Shown here: positions 1 to 12,163 of the stretch, piece after piece
Numbering within the stretch: position 1 is the first letter of the stretch
Layout: each line of letters starts with the position of its first letter
From: Primulina eburnea
Lineage: Eukaryota; Streptophyta; Magnoliopsida; Lamiales; Gesneriaceae
NCBI RefSeq assembly: GCF_022965805.1
Contig: NC_133103.1
Location: 26,960,329 to 27,024,328 of the forward strand
Direction: 5' to 3'
DNA: 64,000 nucleotides
Notes under the pieces: generated by a model
Database searches by the model: none
What the model was told of the DNA's origin: nothing
Seen by the model: only the letters and a program-made list of their open reading frames with translations
Made by a program: the position numbers and the translations under genes

Positions 1-1080
1 TCATGGAAATTCTGGTAGTTGGTCATAGTTGCAGCTCAGGGGATACAACCTAGCCACAATTCTTATCAGTCTCTCAACAAGAGATAGAACATGAGATCTA
101 GCTTTATTTATTTCATGTTTTACTTTTAAATCATTTATTCACAATATCGGTGCAATCTATGAACAGTTCAGTTTATACTAATATTTAGATTTTACTGTAT
201 TTGCACAACAACTTAGTTCTGATATTACCAAAAAAGAAAAAAAAATTAAGATAGAATTTAAATCAAAGTTTTGGTGAATAAATACTAAAGATCTAACTTT
301 GTCAAAATTAATGAATGCAAATCATCTAAACTGAATTCACTCTCTAAAAGACGTGCTACACTAATACAAGATGAAATGGACAAACAAGTTGTGTTGTCCA
401 ACTAAAATGATCTGAAGAGCATCTAAAATAGCTTAAATTGAACCAAGTTGTTCAAATATATTTTGTAGCATAACAGATCAGCTCGCAACTAATCCGACAA
501 TATGATTTGAAAAAAACATATAGTTATCTACGAGTATATTCCAATTGTTGTCTCCAAAGATATAATATAAGATTTTTTGGTTACTTCTTCTAGCAGTGTC
601 CAAGAAATTTGAATTTATTGTTACTATTTTTAGAAACAGGACAACGACATGTGGCATCATCTTCACAATTATCGGCCACCCAATAAATCTATGAATATCG
701 TCTCTATTTATTGATGTTGGGGACAACATCTATTAAAAAAGGATGTATCGGAATTGAAGAAGACCACAATTATATTGAACATCATTAAGAATTTCAAAAT
801 ACTCGGCATCTTTCAAGTAAATTTGAAACGTCTAATGTTTAAAATGCTACAATTTTTTTTGGGAAGCTAATACTCGAAAATTGTATCTAAATGCATGCAT
901 GAGATACCGTCAAAAATTTACATTTATAAAATAGTAGCCATCAACAAACTGGTAAAAATACCGCAGTTTAAAAAATAGACAAATCGTCAAGACTTACGTT
1001 TTAAAATAATGCAAATAAGAAACAAGTAAAAATCCTCACAACCATCAAAATGTAAAAACATAGCGTGAAAAATATTCATG
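1..1080. other. AT-rich non-coding sequence, no gene recognised (copy A)
   Basis: No coding similarity was recognised on either strand; the short open frames here have no family motifs. The whole stretch recurs almost base for base from 26,748, where copy C begins. It probably belongs to retroelement non-coding DNA but I cannot assign a family or boundary. Confidence 0.5.
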
Positions 1081-1099
1081 CCCACTCCTAACTAAAAAC

Positions 1100-3147
1100 G
1101 TAATGTGCAGAAAATATATGTTCCTCGGGTTCACGTGTGCACATCCAGCCCCGCCTACTCAGACTTCTGCACCTCCAGCCTCCTCATCAACATGTCACCT
1201 GCATCATTCACACCTAGTGAGTCTAAAGACTCAACATACCTATAACGTTAATAGCAAGTACATATACATAACATGCAACAGTGAAAATACAACACTAAAA
1301 AAACATTTCATTAACTTAAAGCATAAACGTATACATGTCATAAAAGCATAACATGTAATTCATCTCGTCATAACATCATATACTTGTTCATTTTCTATAA
1401 TCGAATTTAGTTCGTTAGTTGTGAATTTCGTATCAGCTCTATCATATCATCTGTATTCGTATCAACTCTATTCGATGGATCCATCTACATATAACCATGG
1501 TACCCGACGACGGAGAAATCAGCGACAGTATTACCCATCCAATGAGCATTGGCCTTACAGCTCATCGTATACATATATCTTAAGTCATAACAAGCTCCCA
1601 TCCTTCAAAAACATAATCATTTTCATCAATTATAAAAATCATGCATATACGTAGTTTTTTCTTAAAATCAAGCATATACATGTCAGAATTGTGTTTAGGG
1701 AGCTGTCAAGACTGCTAACTCAACCTGAAGAGGACCACGCTTAAACCATAATTCAAAGATTCCTAATCGACCTTCACATAACCTAATATAACCATCACTA
1801 AGCTCAGTCGTAACGACGTATTAATACTCAAACGAGACAATAGAAATTAAACTAAAAGCTCACAAAACCTTGGACCAGTGCCTAGGCACTGACATTGTGG
1901 CGCTGCGGCGCTTGGTTAGCGCCTACGCGCCCTGCATCAGCGCTGTAGTGCTAATAATTCGAGTACTAGGCGTCGCGGCGCCTAAAGGGCAGCGTCGCGG
2001 CGCTAACTCTACGGCAGAAAAAACGTCCCGAACACCTCAAAACCAACTTCTACCTTACTCTAAACCAAATCAACCCAGTCCCAAACCAACACTCCAAGCT
2101 CGCCACTAGACCCCTCCTGGATCAATCTAACCAAGGACCCTAGCCCCATGCATGTTGTACACAATCTTCCTTGAAAGCACCAGCTTCGAACCTTAATCAT
2201 CAACCTACCCTTTTTATCGCCCCTAGACTCACGACCAGCAGCCCATCAAACCTTCCCAGCATTCACACGGCCCACCAAGGTCTGAGCCATGGCCTGGACC
2301 GAGCCCATGCTTGTTTCTCCCATCCCTTTCTTCCGATCTAGCCATATCAAGCATTCCCTAGCCAAAAACCCATCGGCCTTCACCTTAACCCAACTGAGAC
2401 TCGACTCCAGCATCATGTCCCCTTGAATCTTGTCTTAAGCAGTCCCATAACAACCCATTTCGGCAGCCCCTTGCACAATAATGTGAACAACGTGAGTTTC
2501 ATAAAATATATATGCATATTCATGTAAAACCTTTGCAAAAATGATATTACTTGATAAATCAAATAAATTCTCATGCAATACACACACAACAGCATATACA
2601 TAGCGTGAATGATGAGAAAAAGGGATACATAGCGTGCTTTGATGATCATATGCTTGAAAACTCGCAGAACTATGCGCGGGACGTGAACCGGAGAGGCGGG
2701 GAGGAAGCTTTCTTTGAAATCTGAATGGGCCAAAGGTTTGCTGTGGTTTTGCTGCTTAAGACTCAAGGGGAGGCTGTTGATGGAGGGGAGGGATGGCTGC
2801 TAGGGTATTATTAGGTTTAGAGTTAATTTAGGGTAGTGGCGATAAAAAATACTCAACCAAGGCCCATTTTCAAAAATCATGCTTTAATACAACATATATT
2901 AATAAGTAAAAAATTAATTATCCAATAAAAACATTTTCCCTGATTATCTCTGGTCTCCGTTACCCGTTTGAGCGTGAAACGAAACTTAAAACTTTAATGC
3001 TTGAAACTTAAAAATAATCATGAAATAACCCCTATCCATGCATAAATCGTGAAATAAAATGCATAAAAATCATTAGCCACATATTTTAATAACAACCCTT
3101 GACTACATGCATTCAAGTTACGTACTTCGAATTTTCTAAACCTTACA
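1100..3147 (-). mobile_element. Long LTR of gypsy-2 family, copy A (distal boundary unresolved)
   Basis: Reading the minus strand, an LTR-like start TGTAAGG at 3,147 follows a purine-rich tract (about 3,148-3,166) that itself follows the integrase tail of gypsy-2, which is the expected order pol, polypurine tract, 3' LTR. The segment holds a GC-rich patch at 1,874-2,010, a block resembling other LTRs in the window near 1,440-1,520, and the dyad GAGTCTAAAGACTC at 1,219-1,232, also found in the LTR fragments near 45.9, 47.2 and 62.8 kb. The other end of the LTR was not located, so the lower coordinate is approximate. Open frames inside, such as 2,413-2,766 minus, have no recognisable domain and are taken as chance. 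Confidence 0.6.
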
Positions 3148-3199
3148 ATTCTCCAGCCCCTTCACAGAATTTCGTCCTCAAAATTTAAAACATACTGAT

Positions 3200-3720
3200 T
3201 CACTCCGGGTAGAGACTCCTCATCTCGGTCTCAATCTCCCAAGTAGCCTCCTCATCGGAGTGATTCAGCCACTTGACTTTGACCATGTGGATCACCTTGT
3301 TCTGGAGCCTCCTCTCCTGACTGTCCAATATTTGAGTGGGTCTCTCCTCGAAAGACATGTTCGGTTTCAGTTGAATTGGCTCATAGTTCAGCAAATGCAA
3401 AGGATTCGACATGTACTTCCGTAGGATGGAGACATGGAACACATTATGAACACCCGCCAGATTCGGCGATAATGCTACTCTGTAAGCGATTGTCCCAACT
3501 CTCTCCAGGATCTCAAACAGTCCTATGTATCTAAGACTGAGCTTGCCCTTCTTCCCAAACCTCATCACACCCTTCACCGGTGCGACCTTTATGAACACTT
3601 GGTCTCTTACGGCAAACTCAAGATCTCGATGCCGCCGATCTGCGTAAATATTCAGTCGGCTCTGAGCGGTCTTCATCCTGTCTCGGATCTTAACCACTAA
3701 CTCTGTAGTCTGACTTACAC
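3200..3720 (-). pseudogene. gypsy-2 integrase C-terminus with chromodomain-like tail, 5'-truncated (copy A)
   Basis: The minus-strand frame gives an integrase C-terminal region (KIRDRMKTAQS, then RFGKKGKLSLRYIG, then HNVFHVSILRKY) and ends in a chromodomain-like tail with EEATWEIETEMRSLYPE. These are the usual C-terminal landmarks of plant Ty3/gypsy chromovirus polyproteins. Everything upstream of the integrase C-terminus is absent: at about 3,729 the sequence changes abruptly to the LTR of a different gypsy element. The gypsy-2 protein clearly differs from gypsy-1 at many residues, so it is a separate family. The same truncated fragment sits at the same place in copies B and C. Confidence 0.85.
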
Positions 3721-3729
3721 TAACCTCTT

Positions 3730-5465
3730 AGTTTATAAAAGTACAAATCCTGTATCACATACATTTATTCAGCTAAGGTTTAACAGATAATATCAAGTGT
3801 CCAACCCTATCTCTAATCAAAGTCCGGAATCTCCACTCTAATCACGATCTCTCTTCATCTCCTCAACCCTGAACATGTCCCACCTGTTGTCATGTACACA
3901 TACAGACAAGACAACAGCCGAATAATTCCGGGGAAAATATAATCCTAGTATAAATCAACGAAACATGCAATCATATAAACAAATATAAAGCATGTAACAG
4001 GTAACATCAATATGTATCAAAATCTGAAACATAATCAATCATAGACTGTCGACAATGCGCGTAACTCTACAATTCAGACTAGACTCAATCCTAGTCTAAG
4101 GATCCAGGTTTCCAGACATTGGCATTCCATATCAACCAACAGTAATAGAAAAGACTCCAGTTCTATCCACGTCGATATAGCATCGATCACCAGTAATAGA
4201 AGAAGCTCTGATTCTATCCACATCGGTATAGTATCGATCACCAGTAATAGAAGAAACTCCAATTCTATCCACATCGATATGACATCGATCATCAGTAATA
4301 GAAGAAGTTATAATTCTATCCACATCGATACGGTACCGATCACCAGTAATAGAAGGAGCTACAATTCTATCCACATCGATAGCCAATCATCTGGTGACAA
4401 CCTATGGCACTATCGCCAATACACTATCTTATGACATCGTGCAATGTGCCTGTGGCGATCCCACCACCATTAGGCACTTCTGTCATAAGATTACTCTTCT
4501 AATACCTGCTATCTATAAATCAAGAGAACAAGTACATCAATCCACTCAATGCAATATCAATGCAATAAAGTAAAGTATGTGATTTAGGGAAACTCAAGTC
4601 TAAACCGACTCAAGTCGATCTCCCAATACCACATTGACTTATACCTTTCATTTGTAGTCTCGGTCTAAAGCAATCAAAGTTTTGAACTCAAGACTGTCTC
4701 TGTAAATCTGAAACAATATATCAAGAATCATAATATCAATATTTCATTCTCAATTCAAATCTGAATCTGATTAATCTGAATTAATTCAAATCAGCGGTAT
4801 AACGGCACAATCTCAGTATTCCCGTCAATACCATATCACCAGATATTAATTACAAATCATAACCCATATTCGATACAATTTGTAATCAGTCTATAATCCA
4901 AATCTATTCAATTCTCAATCAATATAATCAAAAAATCATAACAATTCCATAATCAATATGTTCTTCGATCTGACTTCGATTCTACGATGTCTAACATATC
5001 CCGAACACCACATAATGATCAAATAATAATTCCTCCAATATCATAATTTCAATTGATAACTGAACTCAATGAAACTTACATCCTTGTGTAGCTCTTGGTG
5101 AGACGATCTCAGAACTGTGCTCGGATTAAAAATCAGATCGCTGGTACTTGAAAAATCAAATTTCTAACACACGAAGAAGCTTGAGGGTTTAGGCTATGGT
5201 TCTCTCAATTCTCGTTGCTGGAAATCTGAATTAGATGGATGAGTTTACACGTTTAAGTGCATGTCAAGACATGTGTCCCACTCAAATTCAAATATTATCA
5301 ATTTAGCCCCTGAATTATTCACTATTTGCAATTCAGCCCTCAATAACTCTTTTTAATTCCATTTCAATCCTAATAAATTAGAAAAATCGTGGAATTTAAT
5401 TCATCATTCAAAAATTCATAAATTAAATAATCTCGGATTAAAATGATATAATCTCGGGCCTTACA
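3730..5465 (-). mobile_element. gypsy-1 3' LTR, copy A, lacking its terminal 130 bp
   Basis: The minus-strand LTR starts TGTAAGGCCCGAG at 5,465 immediately after the polypurine tract and aligns over its whole length with the 5' LTR at 10,301-12,163. Homology stops at 3,730, whereas the 5' LTR continues another 130 bp (10,301-10,430). The missing part contains the TATATATA box near 10,417-10,424 and the CA end, so this LTR lacks a likely promoter/R/U5 segment. It carries five 51-bp tandem repeats. Small substitutions separate the two LTRs of the element, so it is not a fresh insertion. Confidence 0.85.
4141..4395 (-). repeat. 51-bp minisatellite, five units, in gypsy-1 3' LTR (copy A)
   Basis: The phrase AGTAATAGAA recurs at 4,141, 4,192, 4,243, 4,294 and 4,345, exactly 51 bases apart, with degenerate spacers containing TTCTATCCAC and ATCGAT. 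Because 51 is a multiple of three, the array stays open in more than one frame and yields repetitive frames (IDVDRI..SSIT); these are by-products of the repeat, not genes. Confidence 0.95.
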
Positions 5466-5485
5466 ATTCTCCCCCTCTGAGACAT
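5466..5485 (-). other. Polypurine tract of gypsy-1 (copy A)
   Basis: On the minus strand the sequence CAGAGGGGGAGAA directly precedes the 3' LTR start. This is the expected plus-strand primer site for reverse transcription. Confidence 0.85.
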
Positions 5486-5566
5486 GATTTCGTCCTCGAA
5501 ATCTCAAGCAATCATATCCCAGGCAATCAAATCAGAAATAACCGAAACTGAAATAGTAAACTCACA

Positions 5567-8500
5567 TCAGTGGAATAATTCTGGGAATTTCTGTCTCATA
5601 TCTGATTTAGTCTCCCAAGTAGCTTCTTCAGTGCCATGACAAGTCCATTGAACTTTCACCATAGGAATCATTTTTGTTTTGAGTTGTTTTTCTTTACGAT
5701 CGATAATCCGGATCGGTTTTTCAATATAACTCAGATTTTCATCAAGTTCTGCCTCGTCTGGCTGCATAACGTGAGAATCATCAGGGAGGTATTTCCGCAG
5801 CATTGATACATGAAAGACATCATGTATTCCAGATAATGAAGGCGGCAATACTAGTCGATAGGCACGATCTCCTATCTTTTCGAGAATCTCATAAGGACCG
5901 ACGTATCGTGGAGACAACTTTCCCTTCTTTCCAAATCTAACCACACCTCTAAAAGGAGAAATTTTCAGGAACACCCGGTCTCCTGCTTCAAATACCAACG
6001 GTCGTCGTCGAAGGTTGGCATATTTGGCTTGTCTGTCCTGGGCTGCCTTCATTTCTTTTGAATCATTTTCACCTTTTCTGTCATATCTCTGATCATATCA
6101 GGTCCAGTCTCAGGAACTTCAGAGATATCATCCCAATATAATGGGGATCTGCATTTCTTTCCGTACAACGCTTCAAATGGGGCCATCTCAATACTCCTCT
6201 GATAGTTGTTGTTGTACGAAAACTCGCAAAGTGGCAATGCATCTTGCCAGCTAGTGCTAAAATCAAGCACTACAGCTCTCAACATATCTTCCAATGTCTG
6301 AATCGTTCGTTCTGACTGTCAGTCTGTCTGTGGATGATATGCGGTACTCAAATGTAACTTCGTACCTAGAGCTTGCTGCAGACTCTGCCAGAAGTGCGAA
6401 GTAAACCTAAAATCACGGTCAGAGACAATCGACTTCGGCACTCCATGCAGTCTAACAACTTCCTTGACCTAGATATCTACCATTTGATCAAATCTGTACG
6501 TCATCTTGTATGGAATAAAACATGCGGATTTGGTCAATCTGTCAATCACGACCCAAATCGCATCACAGCCTCGGGAGGAACGTGGCAACTGTGTCACAAA
6601 ATCCATGATAATGTGATCCCATTTCCATTCAGGAAAGGACAAACTCTGCAACAATCCTCCTGGCTTCTTCCTTTCAGCTTTTACCTGTTGGCAATTCAGA
6701 CACTTGGCTACAAATTCAGTAACATCAGATTTCATTTGTTTCCACCAATACTGTGTCTTAAATCATTGTACATTTTCCTGCCACCAGGATGAATGCTAAA
6801 ACGACTGTTGTGCGCTTCTGACAGTATTTGCTATCTTAAATCCGAAACATTCGGCACAACAAGGCGATTATTCACATACAAAATGCCATTTTGCACCTGA
6901 TATTCCGATCGATGTCCCGCTTTAACCATAGCAATCGACTTCTGTATATTCTGATCATCTCTCTGAGCTGCTTTAATTCTCAAAATCAGCTCTGATTCAG
7001 CTTGAATAGTATATAATCTCATAGGTCTCCGATCTGTCTCAAATACTAATCCAGACAAACAGCAGTCCTCAATCAAATTTGAGACACCTATCGTCGATAT
7101 GGATAAAGAACATACCTTTCGACTCAGTGCATCGGCTGCTGCATTAGATTTTCCCGGATAGTAATTGATTTCGCAATCGAAGTCTTTCAGTAAATCCAGC
7201 CATCTTCGCTGCCTCATATTCAATTCGGATTGCGAAAATAGATATTTCAAGCTTTTATGATCAGAATAAATTTCGAATTTCTCACTGTAGAGGTAATGTC
7301 GCCATACTTTCAAAGCAAATACTATGGCTGCCAATTCAAGATCATGAATTGGGTAACGAGATTCATGGGGCTTTAGTTGTCTCGAGGCATAAGCGATAAC
7401 ATGTCCTCGCTGCATCAACACACAACCCAATCCGCGGTGAGATGCATCACAATAAACAACAAAGTCACCAGTACCTGAAGGAATCGTCAACACAGGCGCA
7501 CTGGTTAATATTTTCTTCAATTCGAGAAAAATGGTCTCACATTCCTCAGACCAAACAAACGGATCATTTTTCTGAGTCAACTGTGTAATCGGTTTGGCAA
7601 TACTCGAAAAGTCTTTAATGAATCGGCGATAATATCCTGCCAATCCCATAAAACTGCGTATCTCTGGTACAGATGTTGGTCTCGGCCACGAAATCACTGC
7701 GTCAACCTTACTGGGATCAACTGATATACCGTCTCCGGATATAATATGACCCAGAAATACTACTTGTTTCAACCAGAACTCGCATTTCGACAATTTAGCA
7801 TACAGTTTCTCCGCCCTCAAATTCTCAACACAGTCCTCAGATGATCAGCATGCTCAATCATATTCTTTGAATAAATCAATATATCATCAATGAATATGAT
7901 AACAAAATCATCCAAATATTTCTGAAAGACGCGGTTCATCAATCCCATAAATACCGCCGGTGCATTTGTCAAACCAAATGGCATGACAATAAATTCATAG
8001 TGTCCATACCTGGTTCTAAATGCAGTTTTCTAGATATCAGACTCCCTAACTCTCAATTGATGGTATCCAGATCTCAGATCGATCTTGGAATATACAGATG
8101 AACCATGCAACTGATCAAACAAATCATCAATACGAGGCAATGGATATTTATTCTTTACCGTTGCCTTGTTCAGTTGCCGGTAGTCGATACAAAGTCTCAT
8201 CGACCCGTCTTTCTTCCTCACGATCAGTACTGGAGCACCCCAAGGGGATACACTCGGTCTGATATACCCCTTGGCCAGTAAATCCTCCAACTGTTCTTTC
8301 AATTCTTTTAACTCGATCGGTGCCATTCGATATGGTGCCCTCGAAATCGGAACTGTTCCTGGCATCAATTCAATACTGAAATCGATCTCTCGTATCGGAG
8401 GCAATCAAGGAATCTCATCTGGAAAGACATCAGCAAACTCACACACCACTGGCAAATTTTCCAATGATGGACTCGATTTCAGTAAATCAACTGAATAAAC

Positions 8501-8982
8501 CAGAAATCCATCCGCTCATTTATGCAACAATCGAGTCATATTCATAGCAGATATCAAAGGAATTCTGGCACGAGAACCCTTACAATAAATTTCCACACCT
8601 CAGCCATCTCAGGTCTGAATCGAACAATTTTGTGGAAACAATCGACTGTAGCCCTGTACTTGGTCAACGTATCGATACCGATAATACAATCAAAATCAGA
8701 TATTCCAAGCACAATACAGTCCAACTCAATCTCATGCCCATCATACTGCAGTATACTAGATTTAACAGATTTCACTGACATCAAACCTGTCCCTAACGGC
8801 GAAGAAACAGACACTACTGCAGACAATGACTCAATAGGTAACGCATGACTCAATGCAAACCTCTCAGAAATAAAAGTATGTGATGCACCAGTATCAATCA
8901 ATACATATGCAGGACAACCAGAAATAAGACAGTTACCTGCTACGACATCATCAGGTGCATCCTGTGCCTGCTCCTCAATCAA
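5567..8982 (-). pseudogene. gypsy-1 pol (protease, RT, RNase H, integrase, chromodomain-like), copy A
   Basis: In coding order the minus strand shows an aspartic protease motif (LIDTGASHTFIS, near 8,880), reverse transcriptase ([20 protein letters not shown]; the FIDD catalytic box near 7,880), RNase H ([21 protein letters not shown]), an integrase zinc region and core (KCLNCQQVKAE; YHPQTD), integrase C-terminus (RFGKKGKLSPRYVGPYEIL) and a chromodomain-like tail (EEATWETKSDMRQKFPELF). Protease before RT before integrase is the Ty3/gypsy order. The frame is broken by stops at about 8,029, 6,470 and 6,318 and by frameshifts near 7,822 and 6,050, so it cannot be translated intact. A chromovirus of Tekay/Del type is the likely lineage (inference). 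Confidence 0.9.
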
Positions 8983-9000
8983 AGCAAATAGTCGGGCCTG

Positions 9001-10058
9001 CTATCTAGGAGGCTGGCTCGCTGTCTGCCTCCATCCTGGCCTCTGCTGTGACTGAGTAGACGGTGCTGGCTGAAAGGAATGAACGGCAGAAGATCGTCTT
9101 CCTGTCTGAGCCATTGATCTAGATGACTCAGCGGCCTGGGATCCCTGAGCACCTCGCTGTGGACATACTCGGGCAAAGTGTTCTTGCTGTTTACAAATGC
9201 GGCAGTTGCCGAACACTCCTCGGCACTGTTCGGTGGAATGCTTCCCTCCACAAGTGCTACAGTAGGGTCCTATATAACTCTGGCCCTGACCAGCCTGTCT
9301 AGAGCCATTCGAACTGGATGAGCTACTTCCAGCTTTCTTGAATTTCTTCCCTTAGCTTTCAGGAAGTCTTTCTTCCCACTACCACTGCTGCTCTCAAATC
9401 GAGGAGCTGGTGGAGGCATCTATGATCTCGGTGCTGAAGGCACAAACGAAGCCTCTTTCTGTCTCATCAGACCGGCTTCGGCTCCCTTAGCTCTATTCAA
9501 GGCATCAGTGAAATTGTTTGGCCTCCCGGTATTCACCAAGGTAAAGATTTCAGGATTTAGGCCATTTATAAACTGGTCCGCAACGGCCTCATCATGTTCA
9601 GCCACATGAGGAGCAAATCGGAGCAGAGTAGAGAACTTGGCCACGTATTCCTCGATATTTAGTTGGCCCTGTCTCAAGTTGGCGAACTCGGCTCCCTTGT
9701 CCTTCCTATATGAAACTGGAAAGAACCTTTGATAAAATTAACCCTTCAACACATTCCAGTTATTGGTCGTACCTCGTTGTTCCAATGCCCGTTTCGTCGT
9801 GATCCACCAGTTTTTGGCAACATCATGCAGCTGGTGTCCGATCAGTTTCACCCTCTTCTCATTAGTCTATTCCAAAGATTCGAACATCATTTCAATATCA
9901 TCCAACCAGCTCTCACATTCCACGGAATTCTCCGTACCTTTCAAAGTCGGTGGATGGAATGACTGAAACCTTTTCAACAATTTCTCCATGGGAGTAGCTG
10001 TCACATCCATGGGAGGATTCGATGTACTACCCTGTTCAGGCACTCTTGTCGGAGGCAT
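9001..10058 (-). pseudogene. gypsy-1 gag with two zinc knuckles, copy A
   Basis: The start at 10,058 is the first ATG after the primer binding site and opens MPPTRVPEQGS. A retrotransposon gag core follows (FHPPTLKGTENSVECESWLD; YVAKFSTLLRFAPH). Near the end lie two zinc knuckles, CSTCGGKHSTEQC and CRICKQQEHFARVC, expected to bind element RNA. In-frame stops fall near 9,866, 9,740 and 9,418, and copy A has lost one base near 9,349 that copy C keeps. Protease follows in pol, so this was a gag-pol arrangement. Confidence 0.88.
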
Positions 10059-10286
10059 ATCTGATAATCATAGAGGTTAGTGCTTCCAACTAACACATAT
10101 CAGTTTCAATCTTCCTCGGATCATCTTACAGCTGATCCATTCCAAATAATACACAATGCCATATCAAAATCAGATATTCAGGCAAACATGTATTAAAATA
10201 TAAATTCATGCTAGCAATCTAAAGCAGGAAAGAAAACCTCAATCTACCCCGCTCACTAGCTTCTAACTCAGTCTCAAGGATCTATC

Positions 10287-10298
10287 GCTCTGATACCA
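10287..10298 (-). other. Primer binding site for initiator tRNA-Met, gypsy-1 copy A
   Basis: The minus strand reads TGGTATCAGAGC two bases after the LTR terminus. This 12-mer is the common plant retrotransposon site complementary to the 3' end of initiator tRNA-Met, and it fixes the 5' LTR/internal boundary. Confidence 0.95.
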
Positions 10299-10300
10299 CT

Positions 10301-12163
10301 TGTTGTGGGGACCCAAATGCTAATCAAGTTCTTAATCATCATTGGGACTAATTAATCAATTATAAAACAGGGTCTAATTTTTTTAAAAATAATGCGGAAC
10401 GTAGTGACATAAAACATATATATACATCTCAGTGTATAAAAGTACAAATCCTGTTTCACATACTTTTATTCAACTAAGGTTTAACAGCTAATATCAAGTG
10501 TCCAACCCTATCTCTAATCAAAGTTCGGAATCTCCACTCTAATCACTATCTCTCTTCATCTCCTCAACCCTGAACCTGTCTCACCCGTTGTCATGTACAC
10601 ATACAAAAAAACCAACAGCCGGATAATTTCGGTGAGAATATAATCCCAGTATAAATCAACGAAACATGCAATCATATAAACAAATATAAAGCATGTAACA
10701 GGTAACATCAATATGTATCAAAATCTGAAACATAATCAATCATAGACTGTCGACAATGCGCGTAACTCTACAATTCAGACTAGACTCAATCCTAGTCTAA
10801 GGATCCAGGTTTCCAGACATTGGCATTCCATATCAACCAACAGTAATAGAAAAGACTCCAGTTCTATCCACGTCGATATAGCATCGATCACCAGTAATAG
10901 AAGAAGCTCTGATTCTATCCACATCGGTATAGTATCGATCACCAGTAATAGAAGAAACTCCAATTCTATCCACATCGATATGACATCGATCATCAGTAAT
11001 AGAAGAAGTTATAATTCTATCCACATCGATACGGTACCGATCACCAGTAATAGAAGGAGCTACAATTCTATCCACATCGATAGCCAATCATCTGGTGACA
11101 ACCTATGGCACTATCGCCAATACACTATCTTATGACATCGTGCAATGTGCATGTGGCGATCCACCACCATTAGGCACTTCTGTCATAAGATTACTCTTCT
11201 AATACCTGCTATATATAAATCAAGAGAACAAGTACATCAATCCACTCAATGCAATATCAATGCAATAAAGTAAAGTATGTGATTTAGGGAAACTCAAGTC
11301 TAAACCGACTCAAGTCGATCTCCCAATACCACATTGACTTATACCTTTCGTTTGTAGTCTCGGTCTAAAGCAATCGAAGTTCTAAACTCAAGACTGTCTC
11401 TGTAAATCTGAAACGATATATCAAGAATCATAATATCAATATTTCATTCTCAATTCAACTCTGAATCTGATTAATCTGAATTTATTCAAATCAGCGGTAT
11501 AACGGCACAATCTTAGTATTCTCGTCAATACCATATCACAAGATATTAATTACAAATCATAACCCATATTCGATACAATTTGTAATCAGTCTATAATCCA
11601 CATCTATTCAATTCTCAATCAATATAATCAGAAAATCATAACAATTCCATAATCAATCTGTTCTTCGATCTGACTTTTATTCTACGATGTCTAACATATC
11701 CCGAACACCACATAATGATCAAATAATAATTCCTCCAATATCATAATTTCAATTGATAACAGAACTCAATGAAACTTACATCCTTGTGTAGCTCTTGGTG
11801 AGACGATCTCAGAACTGTGCTCGGATTAAAAATCAGATCGCCGGTACTTGAAAATCAAATTTCTAACACACGAAGAAGCTTGAGGGTTTAGGCTATGGTT
11901 CTCTCAATTCTCGTTGCTGGAAATCTGAATTAGATGGATGAGTTTACACGTTTAAGTGCATGTCAAGACATGTGTCCCACTCAAATTCAAATATTATCAA
12001 TTTAGCCCCTGAATTCTTCACTATTTGCAATTCAGCCCTCAATAACTCTTTTTAATTCCATTTCAATCCTACTTAATTAGAAAAACCGTGGAATTCAATT
12101 CATCATTCCAAAATTCATAAATTAAATATTCTCGGATTAAAATGATATAATCTCGGGCCTTAC
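10301..12163 (-). mobile_element. gypsy-1 5' LTR, copy A
   Basis: About 1,863 bp matching the 3' LTR. On the minus strand it ends CCCCACAACA next to the primer binding site. Its other end, at 12,163, keeps GTAAGGCCCGAG but the expected first bases TG are replaced by the flanking sequence, so the tip is slightly eroded. A candidate TATA box (TATATATA, 10,417-10,424) lies about 115 bp from the internal end. A 51-bp x5 minisatellite occupies 10,842-11,096. No clear target-site duplication could be identified because the other LTR is truncated. Confidence 0.88.
10842..11096 (-). repeat. 51-bp minisatellite, five units, in gypsy-1 5' LTR (copy A)
   Basis: Same repeat and phase as in the 3' LTR, with the AGTAATAGAA word every 51 bases. 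The unit number is the same in both LTRs, so the array was present before insertion. Confidence 0.95.

Noticed and set aside
1..90. Short minus-strand frame with an RLIRIVARLYPL-like string, briefly considered as a transposase dimerisation-domain remnant
   Set aside because: Too short and too weakly matching to support a family; the upstream context is outside the window.
2413..2766. 117-codon minus-strand frame, repeated at 29,155-29,508 and in altered form near 15,763
   Set aside because: Lies inside the gypsy-2 LTR, has no recognised domain and differs in frame in copy B; most likely chance.
4074..4386. Repetitive minus-strand open frames (IDVDRI..SSITGDRY type) that look like a repeat protein
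   Set aside because: They come from a 51-bp minisatellite inside an LTR and are open in more than one frame; no start context, domain or host-gene feature supports coding.
4141..4395. Possible CRISPR-like array because of regular spacing
   Set aside because: Repeats are contiguous and degenerate without unique spacers, and lie in a plant LTR.
6373..6792. 139-codon plus-strand frame opposite gypsy-1 integrase
   Set aside because: Antisense shadow of the integrase coding strand; amino acids show no family motif.
8522..8848. 108-codon plus-strand frame opposite the gypsy-1 protease
   Set aside because: Antisense shadow of the DTGASHTFIS protease region.
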